Shown piece by piece: positions 32,382 through 40,878 of a stretch of 64,000 nt of DNA. Positions within the stretch are counted from its first letter, which is position 1. The number at the start of each line of letters is the position of its first letter. Made by a program: the position numbers and the translations under genes. The DNA lies in NCBI RefSeq assembly GCF_030056795.1, contig NZ_JASHKQ010000007.1, forward strand, positions 62,001-126,000, written 5' to 3'. A model generated the notes under the pieces. That model saw only the letters and a program-made list of their open reading frames with translations, was not told where the DNA came from and did not search any database. Source of the DNA: Rhodococcus sp. IEGM 1381. Lineage in GTDB: Bacteria; Actinomycetota; Actinomycetes; Mycobacteriales; Mycobacteriaceae.

Positions 32382-33542
32382 ATGATCGGCACCGTCCCCA
32401 TCGACATGTCCCGTCCGGCGTGGGATGACGATTCTGCGGTGTCCGGTTGGCGGGGCTTACCCACGTTGGACGGCGACTGCGCTGCTGACGTGTGCGTCGT
32501 CGGTCTCGGCGGTTCGGGCCTGGCTGCTGTCGCTGATCTGCTCGGCCGTGGCCTCGATGTCGTCGGGATCGATGCAGGGCGAGTCGCAGCCGGCGCTGCA
32601 GGTCGAAACGGCGGCTTTCTGCTGGGTGGCCCCGCGACGTTTCTGCACACCGCACTGTCGATGTGGGGGCCGTGCGCCGTCGATCTCTATCGTGCGACCC
32701 TCGCCGAGATCGATTCGTTGGAAGCACTCCTCGGATCGTCCGTTGTCCGCCGCACCGGTTCCATCAGGCTTGCGGGCATCCCGGATACGCAGGCCGACCC
32801 CGCCGATGTGCGGGACTGCGCGGATTTAACGAAGTGCCTGCGCGAGAACAACATTGCCGTCGAAGAGTATTCGGGCGAGCTGGGACACGGCATCTTCCTA
32901 CCCGACGATGCGGTGATGAATCCTGCCCGTCGTGCAGTGGGGACGGCGGCAGCGCTGGCCGGTCGCGCCAGGCTCCACGAGTACACACCCGCTGTTGGCA
33001 TCGAGCCCGGAGCGGTGACCACGCCGACCGGGGTGATCCGCTGTGATCTGATACTGGTTGCCGTAGACGGTCGCCTCGAACGCGTACTCCCCCAGCTCGA
33101 CGGTCGAGTTCGGACGGCGCGCCTCCAGATGCTCGCCACCGCTCCTGTCTCGGCCGGTCGGTTGCCGTGCCCTGTGTACGGACGGTGGGGATACGACTAT
33201 GCCCAGCAGGACGCGTCGGGACGCATGTACGTCGGGGGTGGCCGTGACCTGTTCGCCGAGGAAGAGTGGACCTTTTCCGGCGAACCGACAGCCCGAGTGC
33301 AGAATTACCTCGGCTTGCTCGCCGAGTTGTTTGCCGGTGAACCCGTCTCCGTGAACGCACGGTGGGCGGCGTCGGTCGGGTTCACCGCGGACGGGCGGCC
33401 GCTGTGCTGCTACGTCGATGACGGAGTGATCGCGTTCGGTGGCTACAACGGAACCGGCAATCTCGTCGGGCCGGTGGCCGCTCGCGCTGCTGTGGCCCTC
33501 GGATTGGACGCAATCGAAGTTCCGAAGTACCTGAGCAGCTGA
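32382..33542 (+). CDS. FAD-dependent oxidoreductase (DAO family)
   Basis: 386 residues from ATG 32382 (397 if ATG 32349 is used; neither has a ribosome site). It has an N-terminal FAD-binding Rossmann motif VVGLGGSGLAAVADLL followed by GIDAGRVAAGAAGRNGGFLLG, and a C-terminal segment GGYNGTGNLVGP typical of the D-amino-acid oxidase/glycine oxidase group. It would oxidise an amine or amino acid, forming H2O2 or passing on electrons. The substrate is unknown. It is divergent from the RibD-like reductase. Confidence 0.87.
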   Translation: MIGTVPIDMSRPAWDDDSAVSGWRGLPTLDGDCAADVCVVGLGGSGLAAVADLLGRGLDVVGIDAGRVAAGAAGRNGGFLLGGPATFLHTALSMWGPCAVDLYRATLAEIDSLEALLGSSVVRRTGSIRLAGIPDTQADPADVRDCADLTKCLRENNIAVEEYSGELGHGIFLPDDAVMNPARRAVGTAAALAGRARLHEYTPAVGIEPGAVTTPTGVIRCDLILVAVDGRLERVLPQLDGRVRTARLQMLATAPVSAGRLPCPVYGRWGYDYAQQDASGRMYVGGGRDLFAEEEWTFSGEPTARVQNYLGLLAELFAGEPVSVNARWAASVGFTADGRPLCCYVDDGVIAFGGYNGTGNLVGPVAARAAVALGLDAIEVPKYLSS

Positions 33543-33561
33543 CCCATGGCAGTGTGGAGTC

Positions 33562-33864
33562 ATGGCCGACGAACCAGAACGAACCGAGGACGGTCACTAC
33601 GTCGTCATCAAGGGGCGACGTTGGCGCGCAACGGATCCTGACATCCCGGAGGAGCGCAACGCAGAATTGCGATCGATCCTGATGGCGTGGCGCAGGGACG
33701 TCAAGCGCACGTCCGGTGCCCCAGAATCTCGCGCGGGTGTGCAGGCCACCAAAGTCGCGCTCGGAGAACGGGGAACACCGTGGTGGGAGCAGTCCGACGA
33801 CGAACGACGGGCTCGATGGGAGGCGGAGGTATCTCGACCCGGACCGACCGACCCCGAGAACTGA
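33562..33864 (+). CDS. conserved small hydrophilic protein
   Basis: 100 residues, highly charged, starting from ATG with a GGAG site. It contains HYVVIKGRRWRATDPDIPE and GTPWWEQSDDERRARW. From memory, similar short actinobacterial proteins exist but without a known function; the occasional label as a Tol transporter is not supported by anything visible here (no membrane segment). It follows the oxidoreductase gene by 19 bp and may be cotranscribed. Confidence 0.7.
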   Translation: MADEPERTEDGHYVVIKGRRWRATDPDIPEERNAELRSILMAWRRDVKRTSGAPESRAGVQATKVALGERGTPWWEQSDDERRARWEAEVSRPGPTDPEN

Positions 33865-33885
33865 TCTCCTCGATATTGTTGCCGC

Positions 33886-33923
33886 AATGGAAACTATCCA
33901 TTACAGTTTCCATTATGGAAAAC
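33886..33923. promoter_or_regulatory. complex operator with repeated TGGAAA/TTTCCA half-sites over a start codon
   Basis: A perfect 10-bp inverted repeat, AATGGAAACT (33886-33895) and AGTTTCCATT (33905-33914), with a 9-nt spacer. The spacer itself holds a TCCATT half that pairs with the first arm, and the right arm forms a second inverted repeat with ATGGAAA beginning at the ATG (33915). The whole block ends over the start codon of the membrane protein whose partner encodes a winged-helix regulator. Confidence 0.7.
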
Positions 33924-34343
33924 ATCGGAAGGCCCACCTCGTCCGAAGCATCAGCCGCTCTCGAAGACATAGACCGTGTACAGCGCGCGGTGCGCGATAC
34001 CCCGTGGCCGGTATGGCTCTATCCGGTCAACGCCGTTCTACTCGGATCGATGGCGCTCACGCCGCTCCTCGCCGACGTCGGCCGCATCATCGCTCTATTG
34101 ACTTTGGCGGCGGTGACTCTGGCCGTCAACATGATCACCGGCTATCGCATGGGCACACCGTGGGCGCTTCCCACCAGCCGGGGGTTCCTCGCCGCGGTCG
34201 CAGTTTCGGTCGCATTCATCGTAGTCGCGCTGGCATTCGCCCAGCCGTCCCTTCCTGCATGGGCGCTGATTTTGCTCGCGATCGCGGCAGCAACTACCTA
34301 CTCGATCGGCTCGTTCGTCCACTACCGCAGCACTCGCCGATGA
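33915..34343 (+). CDS. membrane protein paired with a winged-helix regulator
   Basis: 142 residues. A hydrophilic N-terminus of about 30 residues (EDIDRVQRAVRDTPWPVWLYP) is followed by four membrane helices. No enzyme motif is seen. The ATG 33915 lies directly on the right edge of the operator block, and the stop overlaps the start of the regulator gene (ATGA). Small membrane protein plus HTH pairs of this kind are common in actinobacteria; the role is unknown, perhaps sensing membrane or cytoplasmic signals. Confidence 0.8.
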   Translation: MENIGRPTSSEASAALEDIDRVQRAVRDTPWPVWLYPVNAVLLGSMALTPLLADVGRIIALLTLAAVTLAVNMITGYRMGTPWALPTSRGFLAAVAVSVAFIVVALAFAQPSLPAWALILLAIAAATTYSIGSFVHYRSTRR

Positions 34344-34636
34344 CGGACGATCTCGATCCGATCATTCACCCCGCGCATCGATTGCGAATCTGTGCCCTGC
34401 TGGCCGCGGCGACACCCCTAGAGCTCGCGATCGTCAAGGAGCACAGTGGACTCAGCGCATCTGCGCTCAGCAAACAGGTAGCTGCTCTGGTCGATGCGGG
34501 GTACGTCGAGCAACAGCGATCACACACCGACTCGCGTCGAGTGTGGTTGTCGCTGACGAAGGACGGCAAGGGCGCCTACAGACGTCATGTCCGCGCTCTG
34601 CGCGCACTGCTCGCGGACACCGACGCCTCGATCTGA
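34340..34636 (+). CDS. winged-helix (MarR/ArsR-like) transcriptional regulator
   Basis: 98 residues, one winged helix-turn-helix domain: HPAHRLRICALLAAATPLEL, SGLSASALSKQVAALVDAGY and a wing ending SRRVWLSLTKDGKGAY. This fits the small HTH_27/MarR-like regulators. Translationally coupled to the membrane protein by a 4-bp overlap. It is the obvious candidate to bind the operator at 33886-33923 and to regulate its own operon. Confidence 0.88.
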   Translation: MTDDLDPIIHPAHRLRICALLAAATPLELAIVKEHSGLSASALSKQVAALVDAGYVEQQRSHTDSRRVWLSLTKDGKGAYRRHVRALRALLADTDASI

Positions 34637-34719
34637 TCCTCTTCGGTGACTTTTCGTCGTAGCGCCGGTCTACCGTTCGACGGATGCCGTCGGTGCACAT
34701 CAGCGAAAAGGAGCCTGCC

Positions 34720-35139
34720 ATGTCCATTCTCAATCCGTATCTTTCGTTTCGAGACAACGCCCGCGAGGCCATGGAGTTCTACCGGTCAGTCTTCGGGGGC
34801 GAGCTCACCGTCACCACGCTCGGCGAGGCCCACGCCAGCGAGGATCCCGCCGATGAGAACAAGATCATGCACGGCCAGTTGACCACTCCCAACGGATTCA
34901 CCTTGATGGGTGCGGACACGCCGTCCTCGATGGAACACACTCCCGGTAGCGCGATGAGCGTCTCTCTCAGCGGCGACGAAGAGGACGAATTGACGGGCTA
35001 CTGGAACAAGCTGGCCGTCGATGCGCAATTCACGATGGGCCTCGACAAGGCTCCGTGGGGCGATACGTTCGGGATGCTGACAGACAAGTTCGGTGTGCAG
35101 TGGATGGTGAACATCGCGGGATCCACGCCCGGTAGCTGA
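34720..35139 (+). CDS. VOC family (PhnB-like) protein
   Basis: 139 residues from ATG 34720 (AAGGAG 7 bp upstream); the frame is open a few codons further but without a site. It is a PhnB/glyoxalase-fold protein: NPYLSFRDNAREAMEFYRSVFGG at the start and WGDTFGMLTDKFGVQWMVN at the end. Family members bind small ligands or metals; most have no known substrate. It converges on the MFS gene. Confidence 0.88.
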   Translation: MSILNPYLSFRDNAREAMEFYRSVFGGELTVTTLGEAHASEDPADENKIMHGQLTTPNGFTLMGADTPSSMEHTPGSAMSVSLSGDEEDELTGYWNKLAVDAQFTMGLDKAPWGDTFGMLTDKFGVQWMVNIAGSTPGS

Positions 35140-35140
35140 G

Positions 35141-35167
35141 CGCCGGCACAACCGTCCCTAGCCGGCG
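35141..35167. terminator. possible terminator between convergent VOC and MFS genes
   Basis: CGCCGGC (35141-35147) and GCCGGCG (35161-35167), 13-nt loop. Short and without a T-tract; the second arm lies partly in the MFS gene end. Confidence 0.35.
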
Positions 35168-36438
35168 AAGGTCTTCGGAGGGATCACCTGCCGGAGACCT
35201 TCGGGGCCCCAACCCCGGTCGAGCGCGATAAGCAATGCTGCACAGCCGATTCCGGACAACACCAGGGCAGAACCGAACATCGCTGTGTAGCCGAACAGGT
35301 CTCCCACCACACCGGCTGCGATTCCTGCCGCTCCTTGCGCGAAGACGACCGCACAGGCCATCAACGTGTAATCGCTTCCTGCGAAACGCTTCTCCGACGC
35401 GTCCATCATCAAAGCGAACACCGCGACCGTGGCCGCCCCGCCGAGCACGTGCTCGGTGATGTTCGCCGTGATCAGTAGTGGAAATCCACCGATGCCGAGG
35501 GACGCGATGACGTACAGCGCGAGGCTCATGGTCTGGCTCACTCCGCCGACCAGCAGCGCCCGGCGACGTCCGTGCCGGAAGGTCATCCACGCTCCGAGGG
35601 CAGCACCCCCGAGCGCTGCCACCGAGGAGAGTCCGCCCTCGACCAGCGCGATCTGTGGCAGCGACAGTCCACTGTCCGACAGGAACGGCCCCACCAGTGC
35701 CGATCCCATCGAGTTTCCGAATTTGAACCCGATGATCAGCAGTATGAACGCCACCATGCCGGGCCTGCGAAGCCTGGACCACCAGGCAACCGCAAGCCGA
35801 GCCGGCGATTCCGACTCGGCGCGCCGATCGGATGCGGCATCCGCCGCGTCGAGTTGCCTGCGCATCCACCACACCGGGACAGTCGTCAATACGATGAGCA
35901 ACGCCATGGCGACGAACAGCACCTGCCACCCGGCAAAGGTGAACAGCCACAACAGCAGTCCACCGCCACACACCATTCCGATTCGGTAGGCACCGACTTG
36001 GAGACCGTTGCCCAGCCCTCGCTGCGCCGCGGTGAGCGTTCTGACCGCAATGCCGTCGGTCGCGATATCCTGCGTGGCCGAGAGAGCGTTCATGACGAAG
36101 ATGCCGACGAACAACCAGCGCAACGTCGACGACAGGTCGAGGAACGACAACGCCAGAGCCACCACTGCAGCCGAACACTGCAGCGACAGCAGCCACCGCC
36201 GTCTGGATCCGTAGCGATCGACGTACGGCGCCCAGAGAAATTTCAGCGCCCAGGGCAGAAACAGCACACCGGTGGCACTGATCTTCACCAATGAGAATCC
36301 CGACTCCCGCAGCACAACCGGGAGTGCCTGCGTGAAGAATCCGAACGGCAGTCCCTGCGCAAAGTAGAGAGCCCCGAGCAAGGTGAGGGTTCCGGCGGTG
36401 AACGAAGCCGGACGCACCGCATTGGTCATGTCGGCCAT
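35158..36438 (-). CDS. MFS transporter, AmpG-like
   Basis: 426 residues, about twelve membrane helices, with the AmpG-type N-terminus ALYFAQGLPFGFFTQALP and FLPWALKFLWAPYVDRYGSRR. AmpG-like permeases in proteobacteria import muropeptides; in actinobacteria the substrate is not established. A charged loop (RRQLDAADAASDRRAESES) separates the two halves. Its start is 4 bp upstream of the downstream-facing GyrI-like gene's stop, so the two genes are probably cotranscribed, with GyrI-like first. Confidence 0.85.
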   Translation of the reverse strand: MADMTNAVRPASFTAGTLTLLGALYFAQGLPFGFFTQALPVVLRESGFSLVKISATGVLFLPWALKFLWAPYVDRYGSRRRWLLSLQCSAAVVALALSFLDLSSTLRWLFVGIFVMNALSATQDIATDGIAVRTLTAAQRGLGNGLQVGAYRIGMVCGGGLLLWLFTFAGWQVLFVAMALLIVLTTVPVWWMRRQLDAADAASDRRAESESPARLAVAWWSRLRRPGMVAFILLIIGFKFGNSMGSALVGPFLSDSGLSLPQIALVEGGLSSVAALGGAALGAWMTFRHGRRRALLVGGVSQTMSLALYVIASLGIGGFPLLITANITEHVLGGAATVAVFALMMDASEKRFAGSDYTLMACAVVFAQGAAGIAAGVVGDLFGYTAMFGSALVLSGIGCAALLIALDRGWGPEGLRQVIPPKTFAG

Positions 36439-36442
36439 CGTG

Positions 36443-37075
36443 TCAGAGCGCCGTCGACCCTGCTGAACGCACGACCGGTTGACGGAGAACGGTGCGGAGT
36501 TTCGCGGGCTCGACCCGGCGCGGATCGCTCAGGTAGATCTCGTGGTGCCGGCCGGTCATCGTCAATCCGGAATCGGGGATGTACCGATCGTGAAGTTCGG
36601 CCAGCACCGGCGTCTCGTCGTCGTAGGACCCGATATGCAGTGTCTGCACGCAGAGTCCCTCGTCCAGGGTCTCCAAACGAACGCTGGTGGACGCCTCGGA
36701 CTTGCCTTTCGCGCCGGCGGACGCCACTACCGCCTCGAACATCGCTCGATCGATCCAGTTGGGCACCATGATCATGACGGTCCAGTTCCACTCGGCCTTG
36801 TTGCGGTCTGTGGTGAACGACGCCATGTCGTCGGCCCACCACAGAGCCTCGAGCGGCGGGACGACATAGTCGCGGTCGAGGTTCTCCTTGCTGGCGAACT
36901 TCAGCGCGTACGCCACGGGGTAGAGAGCGGCGAGCGCGTCCGCATACTCGGGCGCGGTGTTCGGGTCTCCGTGCCCGTCGATCATCAGATAACTCAGCGG
37001 CGGCACAACGAGACTGCGAAAGACGTTGCGCCGCGCGGAGTACGCGTCGAGCGTCTTCTTGAAATCGATCTTCAT
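36443..37075 (-). CDS. GyrI-like domain protein
   Basis: 210 residues from ATG 37075 (the frame is open far upstream but that part is shadow). Recognised by YLMIDGHGDPNTAPEYADAL and by AEWNWTVMIMVPNW and HIGSYDDETPVLAELHDRYI, the pattern of stand-alone GyrI-like small-molecule binding domains. These bind drug-like cations or act as hydrolases; the role here is unknown. It is followed by the MFS transporter 4 bp later, which hints at detoxification or export. Confidence 0.85.
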   Translation of the reverse strand: MKIDFKKTLDAYSARRNVFRSLVVPPLSYLMIDGHGDPNTAPEYADALAALYPVAYALKFASKENLDRDYVVPPLEALWWADDMASFTTDRNKAEWNWTVMIMVPNWIDRAMFEAVVASAGAKGKSEASTSVRLETLDEGLCVQTLHIGSYDDETPVLAELHDRYIPDSGLTMTGRHHEIYLSDPRRVEPAKLRTVLRQPVVRSAGSTAL

Positions 37076-37177
37076 GGCACCCGTTCCGATTCGACTCTCG
37101 AGCAAGCGTAACGATGGAGACCGTTCGGGTACATCAATAGGTTGGCCATTCGCCCTCAGAACAGTCCGACCGGCCGG

Positions 37178-37183
37178 TAGTAT
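37178..37183 (+). promoter_or_regulatory. candidate -10 element of a leaderless transcript
   Basis: TAGTAT (TANNNT) ends 6 bp before ATG 37190 of a secreted-protein gene that has no Shine-Dalgarno. Confidence 0.5.
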
Positions 37184-37189
37184 CGCCGG

Positions 37190-37720
37190 ATGCGAAAACT
37201 GATCCTGGCCGTCGTTCTCGCTGCTGCGTGGTCGACGACCGCGATCGTTCCTGCAGCAGCAGCACCGTCGACGACCGACGCGTCCTGGACCGGCCTGTAC
37301 ACGCTGGAGCGATTCGCAGCGACCAAGTCCGGCTCCAGCCTGGCTGCACGCCAGTCGGAGCCGGACTTCTCCGACGACTACACGTTCGTCTCTACGTGTA
37401 TGGGTGGTCCCTGCGTGGCAACCGTGATCGGTGGCCCTCCTCCGAAGAATCCGACACTCCCCCAGCCTCCCCAGTACACCTGGGACGGAACGAGCTGGGT
37501 CCACGTGTACGACTGGATGTGGGATTGCTACCAGGGCCCGAATGTTCCGCGCCCGTTGGCACCGGCACACTCCGTTGCGACATACACACCCCAGCCCGAT
37601 GGCACGTTCTCCGGTGTGTGGCGCACCGTCATCGACAGCGGACCGTGTGTGGGCGACGTGGTGATGAACGTCGCGGCCTACCCGGTGCAGGCTGCTCCTC
37701 TGCCGTTCGGCAGCAGTTAG
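37190..37720 (+). CDS. secreted protein of unknown function
   Basis: 176 residues with a clear Sec signal peptide (MRKLILAVVLAAAWSTTA, cleavage likely after AAA near residue 25). The mature part has four cysteines (in STCMGGPC, WDCYQG and SGPCVGD), probably two disulfides, and Trp/Pro-rich segments (PQYTWDGTSW, YDWMWD). Similar mature segments occur in secreted mycobacterial/rhodococcal proteins of unknown function. A TANNNT box 6 bp before the ATG suggests leaderless translation. Confidence 0.8.
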   Translation: MRKLILAVVLAAAWSTTAIVPAAAAPSTTDASWTGLYTLERFAATKSGSSLAARQSEPDFSDDYTFVSTCMGGPCVATVIGGPPPKNPTLPQPPQYTWDGTSWVHVYDWMWDCYQGPNVPRPLAPAHSVATYTPQPDGTFSGVWRTVIDSGPCVGDVVMNVAAYPVQAAPLPFGSS

Positions 37721-37751
37721 GCCGGTCGGACACAGCTCCGAAAACTGCCCG

Positions 37752-39272
37752 TCAGACGAGCCACGCCCGTTCGTCGTCACTGAATCGGTTGACGGCTCCG
37801 CGGGTCGACATCGCCTTGTCGTACATTGCGGCCAAAGCGTCCAGCAGTGGCCTGTTCTGCGAATCCAGTTCGTTCTGGCGCGTCACGATCTCGTCGAGGC
37901 GCTCGGCGAGTTCGGCCAGTACTGCCGAACGATCGATCGTGGTGACCCGTCCGCCCTCGACCACGATGCGTCCGGCCACGATCACCGTGTCGATCGACGA
38001 TCCGTTCTCGGAGTACACCAGTTGCCGATCGAGCTTCTGCCGAGGGGTGAACGCCATGGTCTCGAGGTCGAAGATCACCAGATCTGCTTGCATCCCGACC
38101 TCGACCGAACCGACGGTGTCCTGAGGGAGTGCACTGCGGGCACCTCCGACCGTGGCCGCATGCAGCACCTCGTCCACTCTCGGCCAGGTGGCGAAGTCTG
38201 GACTGGTGACCTTGTGCAGAAGCGCAGCTGATTTCACGACGTCGAGCATCCGTGGAGAATCACTGCTCGAGCACCCGTCGGTTCCGAGTCCGAGGTTCAC
38301 GCCGGCGTTATGCAGTGCACGCCACGGGGCGATTCCAGACCCGAGCTTGAGATTCGAGATCGGATTGTGCGAAATCGATGTGCCCGCCGAAGCGATCATC
38401 GACATGTCATCCTCGGTCAGCCAAATACCATGCGCCAAAGTAGTATTCGGCGACAGAGCACCGATCCTGTCCATGTACGCCACCAGAGAGCCGCCGTACA
38501 TCTCGGTTCCTGTAACCAACTGCGTCTTGGTTTCGAGCACGTGTACGTGGCATTCGGCGTCGAATTCCTTCGCCAACTGCGTAGCACCGACCAGAAGATC
38601 CTCGCCGCACCGTTGCGGTGCCGAGGGCGCGACCATGTACCGCAGACGTCCGTTGCCTCGACCGTGATACTGCTCGAATGCCTGCCTGCTGAAGGCGAGA
38701 TACTCCCCCGTCGTGGGAACGGGATGTGACAGGATCTCGGCGGTGATCTCCTTCGGTAGGTAGTCAACGACGAACGGCACGGTGTCGACGAAGGGCTTGC
38801 TGATCACGTGTCCGGAAATATTGGCTCTGATGCCGATCTGCTCGTACGCGTCGAACACCGCCGACAGCTGCGCCCAATCCTGAGTCGGGTTCTCCAGAAC
38901 GTCGTCGACGATCGTGGTCACGCCCGCTTCGAGAGATTCGATCGCGAACAACGTGCTGCGGAGACGAACCAGATCGGGTTCGACGCGACTGTCGCCGAGA
39001 ATCGGATAGGCCATGGCCATCCACATCTCGAGAGGCAAGTTGTCGTATCTGCCCTTGTAGAACGTCTCCCAGGAATGGGTATGTGCGTTGACGAAACCCG
39101 GTGTCACCAGCCGGTCGCGCCCGTCGATGATCGTGTCGCCCTCACGGGGTTCGAGATCGCCGGCTATTGCGGTGACGACGTCGTTCTCGATCCGGATGCT
39201 GCGAACGATCGGCTCGGATCCGGTGTGCGCGTCCATGGTGATGACGTGCGCGTTTCTGATGAAGATTCCCAT
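37752..39272 (-). CDS. amidohydrolase family deaminase/chlorohydrolase
   Basis: 506 residues. Metal-dependent amidohydrolase of the cytosine-deaminase/atrazine-hydrolase/SAH-deaminase group: PGFVNAHTHSWETF carries the first metal histidines, ECHVHVLET and LAHGIWLTEDDM the next, and LGTDGCSSSDSPRMLD the metal aspartate. NPISNLKLGSGIAP is also a hallmark. It removes an amino group or other leaving group from a heterocycle. Gene context (NCS1 permease, PucR regulator) says the substrate is a purine, pyrimidine or related N-ring compound. The ATG has AAGGAAAGAG upstream. Confidence 0.92.
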   Translation of the reverse strand: MGIFIRNAHVITMDAHTGSEPIVRSIRIENDVVTAIAGDLEPREGDTIIDGRDRLVTPGFVNAHTHSWETFYKGRYDNLPLEMWMAMAYPILGDSRVEPDLVRLRSTLFAIESLEAGVTTIVDDVLENPTQDWAQLSAVFDAYEQIGIRANISGHVISKPFVDTVPFVVDYLPKEITAEILSHPVPTTGEYLAFSRQAFEQYHGRGNGRLRYMVAPSAPQRCGEDLLVGATQLAKEFDAECHVHVLETKTQLVTGTEMYGGSLVAYMDRIGALSPNTTLAHGIWLTEDDMSMIASAGTSISHNPISNLKLGSGIAPWRALHNAGVNLGLGTDGCSSSDSPRMLDVVKSAALLHKVTSPDFATWPRVDEVLHAATVGGARSALPQDTVGSVEVGMQADLVIFDLETMAFTPRQKLDRQLVYSENGSSIDTVIVAGRIVVEGGRVTTIDRSAVLAELAERLDEIVTRQNELDSQNRPLLDALAAMYDKAMSTRGAVNRFSDDERAWLV

Positions 39273-40768
39273 GTCTCTTTCCTTGACTGCGCGATGCGAT
39301 GACGGCGAGGAGCTATTCGACCGGCTGAGGTGCCGGAGCCTGCTCTTCGGGCTTTTGCTGACGAATCAACCACCCGATGTGACTTTCGTGCGAGAAGGTA
39401 GTAGGTCACCGCTGCAGCACTACCGCCGACGAGCCACGAGATGTCGAGACCTCCGAGCGCCTGCGAACCGAACCCTTGCAATGCCGGTACGAGGCCGTTG
39501 AGGAACATCCAGGTGCCGAAAATCCCCACCGCGAACGCCACGAGCGCACGCCAGTTGACGTCCTGGATCCTCTTCGAACCCACCTCGTCGAACAGATAGT
39601 CGTAGCTGGTACTGGCGCGCTCGAAGACGTAGTAGTGCACCAGCATGATCGCGCCCCAAGTCGCTACCCAGCCCACTACTCCGACCAGCCAGGCGTCGAG
39701 AGTCTCGGCCGCATCCTCCTGGAACACGAAGAACACACTGGCGGCCAAGGCGAGAACACCGACGCACAGGTTCAGCGTCCGCCGACTCAGTTTGATATCT
39801 AGGGCCTGCGCCGTGACACCGAAGCTGTAGACGTTGAGGACGTTCGTGGCGATAGGGCCGTGCAGAACCAACAGCAACACCGGTACAGCGAGTGCACCGA
39901 AGTTCTCGACGATGAGCTTGCCCGGATCGACAGAGCCGTTGGTGGTGGCCAGCGTCGCGCCGAGCACACCGAGCCAGACGACGGGGATGAACTGTCCCAA
40001 CGCACTGACCAGGTACAGCTTGCGTCGCGGAACGCTGGTGCTCACGAACCGGGAGTAGTCCGCAGCATAGGTCAACCACGTCAGGCCCCATCCGATTCCG
40101 ATGGCCGTCATCACGGCTGACATGGCGACGATGCGCTCGGTGCCGGCCAGGGCAACACCGTTCGGGCCGGAATAGCTCCAGTCGATGTCGAGGTAGAACC
40201 AGGCCACGATAGACATCAGAACCAGGACGATGACGGTGGGCGGAACCGTCCAGCGCTCGAACGCCGCGATCGCCCGGTACCCGGCCATGGAGATACCGAC
40301 CTGAATTGACATGATGGCAGCAGCGACCAGGACCTTCCATCCGACGTTCGCTGCATCCGGATCGACCCAGCCGAGTTCGCCGAACAATGCCATCACCAGG
40401 TCGAGGACGATCCATGTGTTCACCGCGCACCAGCCGACGACCACCACGGCCTGGACGGCGGAGGGAACATAGTTGCCTCGACGACCGAAGACCGAACGGC
40501 CCAACAGCATTCCGGTCGTTCCCGTTCGTTGTCCGAGCAGAACGAAGAATCCGAAGATCGCCATTCCGATGACGTTTCCGAGGACGAGCACTGTCAGGGT
40601 ATCGGCCAGGCCGAGGCCCATGCTGATGCCGAGCGCGCCGAGCACCCAGTTGATCGGTGCGATGTTCGCACCCGCCCATATCCAGAACTGACCGGACAGC
40701 GCGGTGGTTCTCTGGCTCTCGGGAATCGGTTGCAGCGAATCCTCGACATCGTGGGAATGTGTGGTCAC
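39164..40768 (-). CDS. NCS1 family nucleobase:cation symporter, frameshifted C-terminus
   Basis: 534 residues in the reading frame as it stands, GTG 40768 start preceded by GAGGAG. About twelve membrane helices; recognisable NCS1/cytosine-permease blocks include the N-terminal QFWIWAGANIAPINWVLGA and YAADYSRFVS. The protein reads normally until about 39390, after which it becomes Arg/Ser-rich and runs 109 bp into the amidohydrolase gene. In the +1 frame the same stretch gives a plausible end (SHIGWLIRQQKPEEQAPA...) with a TAG at 39313-39315, just ahead of the next ribosome site. A one-base deletion or sequence error is likely; membrane core intact. Imports the N-ring substrate of the module. 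Confidence 0.85.
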   Translation of the reverse strand: MTTHSHDVEDSLQPIPESQRTTALSGQFWIWAGANIAPINWVLGALGISMGLGLADTLTVLVLGNVIGMAIFGFFVLLGQRTGTTGMLLGRSVFGRRGNYVPSAVQAVVVVGWCAVNTWIVLDLVMALFGELGWVDPDAANVGWKVLVAAAIMSIQVGISMAGYRAIAAFERWTVPPTVIVLVLMSIVAWFYLDIDWSYSGPNGVALAGTERIVAMSAVMTAIGIGWGLTWLTYAADYSRFVSTSVPRRKLYLVSALGQFIPVVWLGVLGATLATTNGSVDPGKLIVENFGALAVPVLLLVLHGPIATNVLNVYSFGVTAQALDIKLSRRTLNLCVGVLALAASVFFVFQEDAAETLDAWLVGVVGWVATWGAIMLVHYYVFERASTSYDYLFDEVGSKRIQDVNWRALVAFAVGIFGTWMFLNGLVPALQGFGSQALGGLDISWLVGGSAAAVTYYLLARKSHRVVDSSAKARRAGSGTSAGRIAPRRHRIAQSRKETWESSSETRTSSPWTRTPDPSRSFAASGSRTTSSPQ

Positions 40769-40847
40769 CGTGAGCTCCTCGGGATGCGGTCGACCGGCAG
40801 TTCGGTCGGCCTGGTGAGAAGCCTGGTGCCCGTGTGTTTCCCGAACC

Positions 40848-40862
40848 CTTACGTAATGTAAG
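40848..40862. promoter_or_regulatory. candidate PucR operator between permease and regulator
   Basis: CTTAC-GTAAT-GTAAG inverted repeat, containing the 8-bp palindrome TTACGTAA, in the 110-bp divergent gap between the permease start (40768) and pucR (40879). Confidence 0.5.
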
Positions 40863-40878
40863 CCACTCGTAACAGCGG

